A DNA stretch of 64,000 bases from Aphis gossypii (taxonomy: Eukaryota > Arthropoda > Insecta > Hemiptera > Aphididae): NCBI RefSeq assembly GCF_020184175.1, contig NC_065531.1, positions 24,635,213-24,699,212 on the forward strand, read 5' to 3'. Positions 12,001 to 21,600 of this stretch are shown here, piece by piece. The notes beneath the pieces are model-generated. The model made no database searches. It was not told the DNA's origin and was given only the letters and a program-made list of their open reading frames with translations. The position numbers and the translations under genes are program-made. Numbering within the stretch: the first letter of the stretch is position 1; the number at the start of each line of letters is the position of its first letter.

Positions 12001-14085
12001 GCGTGGACGTTCAAAACCAGAATAAATATTTTTCTAAATGCGTTTATTGATGTATTGTAGGTTACACGATCTCGAGCAAAAAGACAATGCGCATAATAGG
12101 AGGACGGAAAATCTGATGCGAGATTTCCCTTACAATTCAGCCAGATCATCGCCAAATGGGTGAGTTAATAATAATATATATATATTTTAAGAATAATAAA
12201 GCAGTTTGGGTAATCCAGCTGCGTTTCTGTATTATTTTCATTTAACAACGGTTTATGAATAATAAACAATACTGCTAATATCTGCAATTGAAAATGTCAA
12301 AAACTTATACTGTTAGATACCCATTAAAATATATATCAATGTAAAGCCATCTGAATGGTTAACAAGATTATGATCGCTTATTAAATATATTAACAATTTC
12401 AACGATTCCAACATGCATTACCTATCCATTCGAATATTACCAACACTTGACTGAGTGATAGTAAGACGTAATGAATACGTGATGTGATTTCGACATAATT
12501 TGCATACTTAGTATAACATAATCTAACCGTGATTTTTCATTTTCCATAGGAATGGCACTGAACGACCCTCTCAAAATGCGACCAGGTCGACTCCACCGCT
12601 GTGGTCTAGTCAAGAAATTCGCGGTACCCTCGGTGGCGGTAGTGTTCCATGGCAGTGTGTCCCGGACCACGTATATCCGGTTAGCAGTTACGGGCCACCC
12701 AAAAACATTAACCAGGCGGCGTATCAGAATCGCAGCAACAACAATCCAGAAACGTGTGCAACGTCGGCGATGGTAGACACGAATCGGAACAACTCGACCG
12801 CGATGACGACGACAACTGACGACGCTAAGAACACAGCCGCTTCCGCATCGGCTGGACAGTCGATCAAATCCAGTAAGTCTTTCGAAAGCGGAGTACTAGG
12901 ACAGCACGCCAACACGCCCAATGGCGTTATTCCGTGGCCGGGTGACAGAGGTAAGCCCAGACCGCCGTCACACCAGTGGGATCATCACAACGGTACGTCG
13001 CCATCGCCACATCACAATATCCACCATCAGCAGCAACAGCACCACTACCACCATCAACAGCAGCAGAATCACCAACAACAGCAACAGAGCGGGTCATCCC
13101 CGTACAGTGGTGGTAATGAAGTCCTATACCTGGGGAACAGATCTTCGGGGATACGCAATTCTTCCAGGGGCAGTCCAACGTACTTTTCTCCACAACACAA
13201 CCACGTGAGTGTTAACTGCACTCGATTAATTAGCATTCATTTTTCATTGTAACTTATACTCATTTTATTGACGTCTAAAATTTCAAAATTCAGAAATTTA
13301 TTCATAATCCGTTATTTATCATAACGGTCAACAACACGCAAAGTGGTTTAGTATACTTATGATAAGTGTGATAAGATAAGTGTTTGAAATCTGATTTTCT
13401 ATTAAGTATATGTACTTAAAGTATGTATTTTCATGTTTTTCAATAGGTAACAATGTTTGCCATTTATAAAGACTATCCTGAAATGAATAATGATAAACAA
13501 TGTTATTCATATAAGCTCCTTATAAAACTTTTGCTCGAATAATTTATTGTTTTACTGTAAATAGTTTTTAATATAATAATAGTTCTATTGAATATTCAAA
13601 TAGAACACTACAGTAGTATTTTAATTTGGTAAAAGATCCAAGTATTCAAAATAGGGTTTTTAAGGATAGAAAGTGTCTATTAGAAACTATTGAAATTCCA
13701 AAAAATATTATAAGAACTGAGCACGTGTGTACTTGAAATCGTCATTTGTGTAAATATGTAAATATGGTTCAATGATAAAATACCTAGTTAATGCATGTAA
13801 TAGTATAGTATGTAAAACTTGAAAATTATCGTTTTATATATAATAAAAACAATTTATATACTTATAGGTGGACAGACTATCAAATTCCGAGCTGAGATCG
13901 TCTGCTAGTCTCGAGGAGATCCTTTCCCCAATTCTGCAGAGCAAACTGACCACGTGTGAGTATTATTCCATTATATTTCGTGAAACATGAAATCGAAAAA
14001 ATAAAGGCACTACCTATACGATTCATTATGGGTATAACACAAGCAATAATAATAACCGATTGATTTTATTTGTTTTCCAACAGAA
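2736..14085 (+). CDS. 3' part of an unrecognised multi-exon gene (low-complexity basic/polar tail)
   Basis: Coding exons are 2736-3062, 4489-4707, 5699-5836, 11039-11215, 12061-12159, 12550-13204, 13868-13955 and 14084-14085 (end of the stop codon). Every junction is phase-consistent: five are 2+1 base split codons, one is in phase 0, and the last splits the stop. The joined frame gives about 568 residues. In order it has: an Arg/His/Ser/Lys-rich block; a segment with an ordered alternation of acidic and hydrophobic residues (4532-4618); a PPPPY motif; Ser/Thr/Asn-rich sequence; a His/Gln tract; and a short helical-looking end, SLEEILSPILQSKLTT. No membrane segment or catalytic motif is visible in this part. 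The style resembles the disordered cytoplasmic tail of a large membrane or scaffold protein, but that is inference and I do not recognise the family. The N-terminal part lies upstream of the visible exons. It is convergent with CFAP161. Confidence 0.88.
3063..4488 (+). other. Intron with an unexplained GC-richer patch
   Basis: This is an intron of the plus-strand gene. Most of it is AT-rich. A patch at about 3730-3960 is GC-richer and carries CpG sites and open frames on both strands. No acceptor/donor pair there gives an exon in the phase needed by the flanking exons (one base in, two bases out). Confidence 0.6.
4489..4707 (+). CDS. Plus-strand gene, coding exon 2 of those visible
   Basis: The acceptor is TTTTGCGCAG ending at 4488. 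The donor is AAAAG|GTCGGT at 4707/4708, weak but the only one matching the phase of the next exon; GTATAT three bases downstream would end in phase 0. It begins with an Arg/Ser repeat (RSRSRSPSEGSSK). The segment at 4532-4618 has the pattern LPEELKKHLEFELVETDG, then MTEEQLREIPY. This acidic-hydrophobic stretch is the most ordered part of the visible protein and the best query for naming the gene. The exon ends in a Ser/Lys/Arg-rich piece. Confidence 0.87.
5699..5836 (+). CDS. Plus-strand gene, coding exon 3 of those visible (PPPPY motif)
   Basis: The acceptor is ATGGTAG ending at 5698 after a long pyrimidine-rich run. The donor is CCAAG|GTACGA at 5836/5837. Phase is one base in, two bases out. 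It encodes CSLKDSTVPEAGDSPPPPYS, where PPPPY (5742-5756) contains a PPxY core, the classical ligand of WW domains such as those of Nedd4-type ubiquitin ligases and Yorkie. The hydrophobic reading just upstream of 5699 is the translated polypyrimidine tract of the intron, not a membrane helix. Confidence 0.87.
5837..11038 (+). other. 5.2-kb AT-rich intron
   Basis: This is an intron of the plus-strand gene; the flanking exons join in matching phase (two bases plus one base). It holds homopolymer runs, including T13 near 8747 and A18 near 9062, and many ATTATA-type words. I see no convincing exon, RNA gene or transposon coding sequence in it. Confidence 0.7.
11039..11215 (+). CDS. Plus-strand gene, coding exon 4 of those visible
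   Basis: The acceptor is TTATTTGCAG ending at 11038 and the donor is CGATG|GTGAGT at 11215/11216, a consensus site. Phase is one base in, two bases out. It encodes 58 whole codons rich in Thr, Ser, Asn and Gln, for example TQQSNQNGLITTTRTSADP and SSALYANPSTLHVGSVNSYR. No domain is recognised. It is probably disordered. Confidence 0.9.
11216..12060 (+). other. Intron, AT-rich
   Basis: This is an intron of the plus-strand gene between well-defined splice sites. Nothing else is seen in it. The open frame on the minus strand at 11892-12155 overlaps the next exon and is a shadow. Confidence 0.75.
12061..12159 (+). CDS. Plus-strand gene, coding exon 5 of those visible
   Basis: The acceptor is GTATTGTAG ending at 12060 and the donor is AATGG|GTGAGT at 12159/12160. 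Phase is one base in, two bases out; the split codon at the upstream junction is TG|G, Trp. It encodes LHDLEQKDNAHNRRTENLM followed by RDFPYNSARSSPNG, a polar charged segment. The phase agreement on both sides makes the exon secure although its product is not recognised. Confidence 0.88.
12550..13204 (+). CDS. Plus-strand gene, coding exon 6 of those visible (His/Gln tract)
   Basis: This is the largest exon (655 bases, 218 whole codons). The acceptor is TTTTCCATAG ending at 12549 and the donor is AACCAC|GTGAGT at 13204/13205, phase 0. It starts NGTERPSQNATRSTPPLWSS. A Thr/Asn/Ala-rich middle follows, then KSFESGVLGQHANTPNGVIP. A His/Gln tract encoded by mixed CAG/CAA/CAC/CAT codons lies at about 13021-13092. 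The exon ends with Ser/Gly-rich sequence including NEVLYLGNRSSGIR. The mixed codons suggest a protein-level rather than pure triplet-repeat origin. Frames in other phases and on the minus strand here are shadows. Confidence 0.92.
13205..13867 (+). other. Intron, AT-rich
   Basis: This is a phase-0 intron of the plus-strand gene. The short minus-strand frame at 13328-13510 has no supporting splice signals. Nothing else is seen. Confidence 0.75.
13868..13955 (+). CDS. Plus-strand gene, penultimate exon with overlapping donors
   Basis: The acceptor is ATACTTATAG ending at 13867. It encodes VDRLSNSELRSSASLEEILS followed by PILQSKLTT. The donor region reads ACCACGTGTGAGT, with two overlapping GT sites. 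The consensus GTGAGT at 13956 leaves a T that joins AA of the next exon to make a TAA stop. The GTGTGA site two bases earlier would instead give ISRDQNFRICIDTILLSS before a stop. The consensus donor is preferred. Confidence 0.82.
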
Positions 14086-15070
14086 TCTCGCGGGACCAAA
14101 ACTTCAGAATATGTATCGACACGATATTATTATCATCGTAATGAATTCCGATTGAAATACTACGTGCAATCACCGGAAAATCGGTTACGGTCGCCAATTG
14201 GATGACGCGACGCTACGCCGGCTATTTTTTACGTATAATATTTATCATTTATCATAATTTTTTTCATTTATATGACGCAAGCGCGCACTCACGCACGCAC
14301 ACATAAGCCATATTATATTACATTTATATATTATACGAACGTGTACAGTGTAAAAAGAAAACGATTTATCTCATCACTAAGTATATACCTACCATGTATG
14401 TATATAAATATTATATATAATCTACACATATTATAGGGAAACTTTTTGGAGGATATAATATGTCTATGTACACGAGCTCGAGTTTTCTTCTTCTCCGTTA
14501 TTATTATTATTTATTCTTTTCACTTTTGAGAGAAACCGTCAAAGGGCGTCGATAAGTCTGAGTTTTTATTAAATATTTTTTTTTTTATATATATATTATT
14601 ATTCCTATTTCCTTATCCTTCTCTTATTCTTTTTTTTCTTTTGATACTCTCGTCGTTTTCTCTCGTTTCCCATTCGTATATAATATATTATTATTATTAT
14701 TATTATCGTTTATCGTGTCTCCGTCGCGCTCGTTGGATTAATAAAAATATAGTACTATACCAAAGCTCAATATTATGATCAACACATGTGTTCCGTGCAT
14801 ATATTATAAATACATTATTACATTTATTATATTTATAAATTATTACTACCTATTATTAGTTGTCTTGTAAGTATTGTGTTGTAAGTACGTTTAATGTGTA
14901 CATTTTTTTTTTATTTTACTACATAATATCATTATATTACCGTATTGTATATTATTATTATTATATTTACAAACTGTGTGTTTTCACGCGTGAGGCTGTA
15001 CCTCTATTGATTTTTGTTTATTATTATTAAAATTTTTGTTTACAAAAATAAAAGGATTTCAATAAATTAT
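14084..15070 (+). other. Last exon of the plus-strand gene: stop completion and 3' UTR
   Basis: The acceptor is TTTTCCAACAG ending at 14083. The first two bases complete a TAA stop with the T at 13955. In that same frame 39 further codons stay open to a TGA at 14203-14205. The remainder is AT-rich 3' UTR with several ATT/TTA microsatellites. Candidate AATAAA signals lie at 14740-14745, 15047-15052 and 15061-15066. The exact cleavage site cannot be read from sequence alone. Confidence 0.6.
15047..15066 (+). terminator. Poly(A) signals of the plus-strand gene
   Basis: Two AATAAA hexamers (15047-15052 and 15061-15066) lie downstream of the stop and before the convergent CFAP161 gene. Such hexamers are common by chance in this AT-rich sequence, so placement is tentative. 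Confidence 0.4.
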
Positions 15071-15298
15071 TATAATATTATACGGGTTTAACGAAGCTTA
15101 AATAATATAATATTACTATGTTTTATATTTCAGATGATAATATTATAAAACATATTTATATATACACTCAACAATTAAATCGAAATTCAAACGAATTATT
15201 ATTTTTTTTTTCCGATCGTGATATCAAAATTATCTTGTTTTATTTTTTTTTCTGTGAAAATAAGAAATAATATTTGTACTGATAATCAAATACTACTT

Positions 15299-15308
15299 TT
15301 TATTTATT
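15299..15308 (-). terminator. Poly(A) signals of CFAP161
   Basis: Overlapping TTTATT on the plus strand reads as two AATAAA hexamers on the minus strand, about 220 bases beyond the CFAP161 stop codon. Position fits a short 3' UTR. Chance occurrence is possible. Confidence 0.4.
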
Positions 15309-15529
15309 TATTTGTTTGTTTTGTTTTTTTTTTTATGCATACCATTTAAAATGAAAACACTTTTTTGGTGGTCACTATAGCGCAGAGAAAAATATTTGCA
15401 CTTTTGTATTAACCGTATCGTTTGTTGTGTTATTTTATCTGTTTGCAGTGGAATCCGTAAATAAGTTGAATAATGACATATTATTATTGTATTATATTAT
15501 ATAATATAATAAAATAATATTGTATTATA

Positions 15530-15673
15530 TTATTTGTTCGTTTTTGTATCGTCATTCATCCCGTCGTCGTCTTCGGATCCTGAACTTTTTCTGGACGTAA
15601 CAAACTCCCAAATATTTTGTGGCTTTTCGCAACCACTGACATCCTTGTATGTGTGTGCGCTTACTTCATATTC
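15530..15673 (-). CDS. CFAP161: CFAP161 coding exon 7 (C-terminus)
   Basis: On the minus strand the acceptor TTTTTGCAG precedes 15673. The exon opens in phase 0 with EYEVSAHTYKDVSGCEKPQN and ends in TAA at 15532-15530. Residues 227-273. The EVxAHTYxD and IW motifs match the conserved C-terminal block of the family. The final 20 residues are Ser/Asp/Lys-rich and probably disordered. The plus-strand open frame at 15534-15770 is its antisense shadow. Confidence 0.93.
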   Translation of the reverse strand, partial: EYEVSAHTYKDVSGCEKPQNIWEFVTSRKSSGSEDDDGMNDDTKTNK

Positions 15674-18600
15674 CTGCAAAAAGATAAAATTTAAAAATTT
15701 AGATCTATTAATAGATTCAAACAGGCTGACCCCAATTATATGTAGGATATGCCTATATACTAACGCGTAGAAAAATTAATCATACAATCAATTTTAATGG
15801 ATTCAATTTAGTTGTGAGTACATTTTTAACAATTTCTGTTTTATACTTTATTTACGAAATTTAAGCTGATTTTCTTAAATTTAAAATTTCAAAGAACATT
15901 TCTTTTAAATATTTTTTTCTCCGTGTACGTGCATGCATTTACATAAATCTACCTATAGGGCGTAGGCAATACTCGTAGGCAGCAATACGTTTTATTATAT
16001 TATCATATTTAATTGTTTGATTACTTTGATATATTTTCCGGACATGTGAATTATTTGCAAGAATTTTTTAGACTCTTAAATGTCGTGCTAATATTGCTAA
16101 CCCTCCTATTACAATAAGTGAGTATATAACATAATATTTAAAACATGTTATAGTGCCTAATTTATTTCTTTATTTCTTTTATACTTAAAAATCGTTTTAT
16201 TATTTCATAATATTATACTCCGTATGTATTTTTATTCTCGGCTCTATTATCGCGTTGATTCATTCAGTAGATGGACTCAAAATTATCTGATCCCAAAGTG
16301 AGTATGAAGAACGGCGAATATAACATTATGGAATGTAAATTGCATCGAATGGCAAGACGATATCGAAGTATGTCGTATCGATTTGTCGATATGGTAAGTA
16401 AGTCATCACTCCGATCATCGGACTAAGTATGTATATAATATATTCGTCTGCAGGACTATTAATTATAAAATTTCGCACGGTGTGCGAGTTGTACGAAAAA
16501 ATACTAACATACATTAAAGCTATGCGCATTAAATATTGTGTGCGCGAAAATATAATATTATACTCTATACATACATAATATGAATATATGTAGTCTGATG
16601 AATAGGAAGCGTTCTATTGTGTCATATTTTATAAAAAGTAGATATGCGAAGGTATGCATATAATGTGTACGTTATAAAAAAAAAGATAGGTTCGCGGGGT
16701 TGAAAAGGTCTCTGGCATTGTATCGGACGAGCGACAATTGGAGAGCAGCAGACTTATTATATGCGTCTGCGCGGTTATAATTATAGACGACTATCGTTAA
16801 CGATAACGCGCTATAGTTTTTAGCAGAGAATTATTATAATAATACGACACAGTTGTACAGGGTGATTCATCAAAAGCGTTCGTTCCAATTTTTTTTCACT
16901 TTGCTAATGAAATTATTCTTGTTCGGATATATTAGATTTTTTTTTTTAATTTTTATTCTTATTTGATTTGCCTACCGTTTTGTTATAAAATACTGTATTT
17001 TCAAGTAATAGGATTTTCTTTTACACGGTATAAGGAGTGTCCCGCGGTGATACGAACTATATTCTTATTTTAAATGAGCGTCACGCTTTAGTTCGTTGTT
17101 AGGAGGGAGAGAAAGTAGTCCCTACTTAAGTACTATAAGGATAACAGCCCATAAATTGTGCTTAAAAAAAAAATAATAAAAATAATATTAATTTATCTAA
17201 ATTGCTTAAATTTTAAAAATTAACTGAGTTAAAATAGTCACTAAATATTTAATCTATTTTATAACACAATTAAATCAAGGGAAACGTTCTGTAACTGTGA
17301 TTCGTTTGAATTTTGAGAATAAAATGTACCAACATTTTCAGTGACATTTTACGTTTTGATATTTTATAATTTATGTAGAAAAATGTGATGGTTTTTATTT
17401 GATATAAAAAAAAAATCACCGCCATGGAATTCTCTTTAAACGATAAAATATTTGTAAGTGGATTTTTAATAGGTACATATTTCAAAAAATTATATTTTCA
17501 TTATGAATGGATAAAAATAGCCTAGTAAATATTATTGGAAAATCGCTTTGTATACATGGTTTAAAGGTCGCATTTTGCATGCATACAGGGTGATCGTTCT
17601 GATAATACCGAACTCGTTCTAAAATCCACTTTACGTAGCGCCTAAGTGACTTTATAAGTGCTTGCCTATAATATGGAGTGTTTCATTGGGTATCAAGTTT
17701 TCAATCCAACAATATACTTAACTGTGCACACTATAGATGTGGCCAATACCATATTTTTAATCGATAACTAAGACTTAGTATATGACAATGGATAAATTTT
17801 ATATTGGCTAATATAAAAATTTAAAAACTCTTTAAAAGACATATTGTATATTTTATACTGTATACACTATAATATAGTGAATAATAATACCATTCTTAAG
17901 ACTTAATGAAGTATAAAACTGATCAATTCCTGGTTAAAATAATAAGATTCAATTACGTTATGATTGTTTAGTCATGATTAATTGATGTATGTTTGATTAT
18001 ATTACTATACGCACACAAGTATACTTATAGTTTAAGTATTTAATTTACAATTCTTGAAAAAGTATTTTTCAAAAAATGGTACTCATTAGCCAGATATCCA
18101 CCCATTATATTATATATAGACTAATGTGATACTTATTTTTCGGAAATGTTATACGATTTTCCAACCTATATAGTGCAGCTTTAACTACAACATAAAATAT
18201 GATATAAACTTAAATAGTTATTTTGATAGTTGACTCTTAAAAGTCCAAACTTTTAAATTTTGTTTTTATTGGTATGTTATTTTCTATATTCTATCAAAGT
18301 ACTAAAAACCATTTTAATATTTCCAACTAATAGTGTCTTTTTTCTTAGAAGTATAAACTATAACTACTACGCCAGTTTAATTAGATAATTGATTTTGATT
18401 CCTATACTCTCAATTTCCCCACATAATTCGTAGTCGTGCATGAGAATGACAAATGTTTAATTCGTATGATCGACAATTTTAAATAAATAAATATTTTGTT
18501 GAACTCAATGAATTTTTAATATTTTTTTTTGGTAAAAGGCGAACATTTTTGGAAAAATTTTTGTGATTCCACATATTTACGCAGTTATGTTAGATATACT

Positions 18601-21600
18601 ATACATAATAGATACTATGGTGAGAGAGGAGTGGGAACAAAATCAATGGTAATAAAGCTTAATGGTATTGAAAAAATTAGCTTTACATATTAAGTCCACG
18701 GAAAGTTTTACGTAATATTCAATCGGTACAGTAAAAATTAATCTATTTATAATATTAAAATAATTTTCTAGTAGTTTATGCCCCACTATCGACAAGAATA
18801 AAATGATATTGTCGTCAAAATAAAATATATATATTCATTACTTTGATTTATGTCTTAAAATAATATTATATAGATACCATAAATTAATTGATAAATATTG
18901 ATTTAGGACAAGAAATATTGAAATATTGTGCACACGATACATCAAAAAAAAGAGTTTTACCAATGATTACATTCACAATTCACTTTAGGTATGATAAAAT
19001 TATTATTTTAATAACGGTTCGTCACAGAAAATCCACGAAGAATGTACTGAATAATTGTACTTATCTCTGCGGGATTTTCAGTTCAAAATGCGTTTCAACC
19101 CGTGTCTTAATAAAGACATAATAATATAATAATATTATGTTTGACAAAAGATTTGATTTTTTTTTTTTTGTTTTGGTAGTATAACGAACCGAGAAGATGA
19201 GTGGCTTACTGTGCCCTAGAAAAATCCACTAGTATACGTATTATATAGTGTCGTACGATAATGTATTATTACGGCGGCCCGTCGGCGCGGATGGCAGTGA
19301 AATGTAATTTATTTCGACTCGATGTTCCGTGCTTTTAATCGACGCGATATATTATATGGTCGTCGTTGGTGGCAATGATCGATAAAAGAAAATATAGCCC
19401 CTTTGCCCGACGACGCAAATACGACGGACACAGAGATTTATGGGTTTTCGTGAAATCAGATCGTAATAATATACGCACAAGCATCCCGTCGCTGCAGTTT
19501 TAGATCGTCCTAGCACAAGAATGTTGAAAAAAAATCAACAGAAATAATCACAGATTATACATTTTAGAAGTCCGAGTAAATTTTATTCACTTTTTTTTCT
19601 TCTATATACATATGTATATATATATTTTTTTTTGATTTGTAGGTCATATTGATTATCTGGTTTCAATTTATTTAATAACAGTTTGTCGCTGCACAGGACT
19701 TATAGCATATGAACGTAGATTATTATACTATTGCGGTTTGATCAGGCTCAAAGGATCTGCGAGAATTTCACTTGCACCGAAGAGACAGTTTTAAGCATTT
19801 TACAGGCCAATAAATAATCACGACGAAAGAGGTAAAATTCACGTTTGAGATCAATAATTTCAAATTAAAATATATCATACAAATACTTATTTTAACGCAA
19901 TGGAATGATATCCAGAGAGAAAATGTTGGTCATAACATTTTCCAAATAAATATTTTTCATTAAATCAATAGTGTAATCACAGGAGGGAGGAGAATTTGGG
20001 TATCGTATTCCCTCCATTGATTTTTTTTTATTTTAAGACTAAATAACTACATTTATTTACTGATATTATTGTATATTATTGAACATTTTGTAATTATTTA
20101 AATTATTTCCGTGTCATATTATGCTTACTTATTGCGCTAAAAGTAGATATTCATGATAAATTCAATTTTTTTTTGGAGGGGGATCGTAAATAAAATTTAA
20201 AAACATTTCATCCCCCTCCCATACAAATATGACCAAATCACGCCACTGCATAAAATAAATTTTAAAGATATTATATAATAATATATAATAATATAATAAT
20301 AATTTAATAAATGGAAATCAAAAATATTTCGATTTTGTGTGATGGAAAGTTTGTGAAAATATCGCATGGTGCTGTGTAGAACTAAAACACCTCCCCAAAA
20401 AGAAAATTTGATCACGTTAATTATTAGCATTTTTTTTTATTTTCCCATTCTAGCCTATAGTTTATATTAGATTACTATGTTACCAGTTAACATAGTTACT
20501 TTTTAATGTCAATTAGGTACATATCTTAATATTATTTTTTTTTAGTTTTAGATAAAATTTCTTCTTTTTAGCTTATTGTAAGACATTATAATTACTTTCT
20601 TAGTAATTATTTCATTTTTTATTACTTTTTTGATATTCTGATCCAAAAATTTAAGTGCATTTTGTGAAGTCCCTAAAATACTTTTAAATTTACAGCCTTA
20701 CATATTATAACTAATAGAACATTAGTAATTTTAATTTAAATCTTAATACTTATTGATCATTGATCGGTCGACTATTCGATATAAATTATTACAAATGGCA
20801 ATGACTATATGAACAAGCTAACTAGCTGTTATGACGTTTCCCACAAAATATTATATGGTAGCATGTTATTATCTTTAAATTAAAACACCCACATTGACCC
20901 GCCCAAATAATAATATTATGTTCTTAGTAAAATTATAAACATATATTGCAATAGTGTTATTATTGTCATTACCCACGCGCGTGAAACCAGTCTGATTAAA
21001 TATATTATATATATGTACATATTATAATAATTGTATATGTATTGATTCACGTAATAATTATTACCGATTAGTTTTTTTTTATATTTTCATCTGACACTAT
21101 CAAATGCACTATAACGATAAACATTAAAAACATATCTACTCTTGAAGTCGTTCAAATTATTATCCAACTATAAGCTATTTTTAATTTAAAAACTATATTG
21201 GTTAAAAAAAAAACAGTCATCTATATCTATACCATGAACTGTGATATTCACAAGTACGTCCTATGATTCTATCTGATGGATTGTAAGAAATATAATTTTT
21301 TATTCTAAATTATAAAAAAGAATTGTTTCAAACTTTTCAAAAACTTGTTCATTAAATTAATGAAAAATTGTTTTGTAAATATTATTTACATAAAATCCGT
21401 TAAATAATTAACTTTTTAAAAATATATTATTAATTATAATTTTATTGCTGTCAAATGAAATCTTGGGTTAAATATACGAGTAGTTAAACTGAACTTCATC
21501 ATATTAGAACTACCTAGGAGACACTATAAGGAGATCATCTGATAAGTCTCCCAAAATTCTGAATTTGATCAATTGTCATATATTTATCCATTATATATTT

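Noticed and set aside
12437..13208. Several long open frames on both strands over the large exon at 12550-13204
   Set aside because: They overlap a secure exon in other frames. Splice phases select a single reading, and the others are favoured only by the locally high GC.
15534..15770. 78-codon plus-strand frame
   Set aside because: Antisense shadow of CFAP161 coding exon 7.
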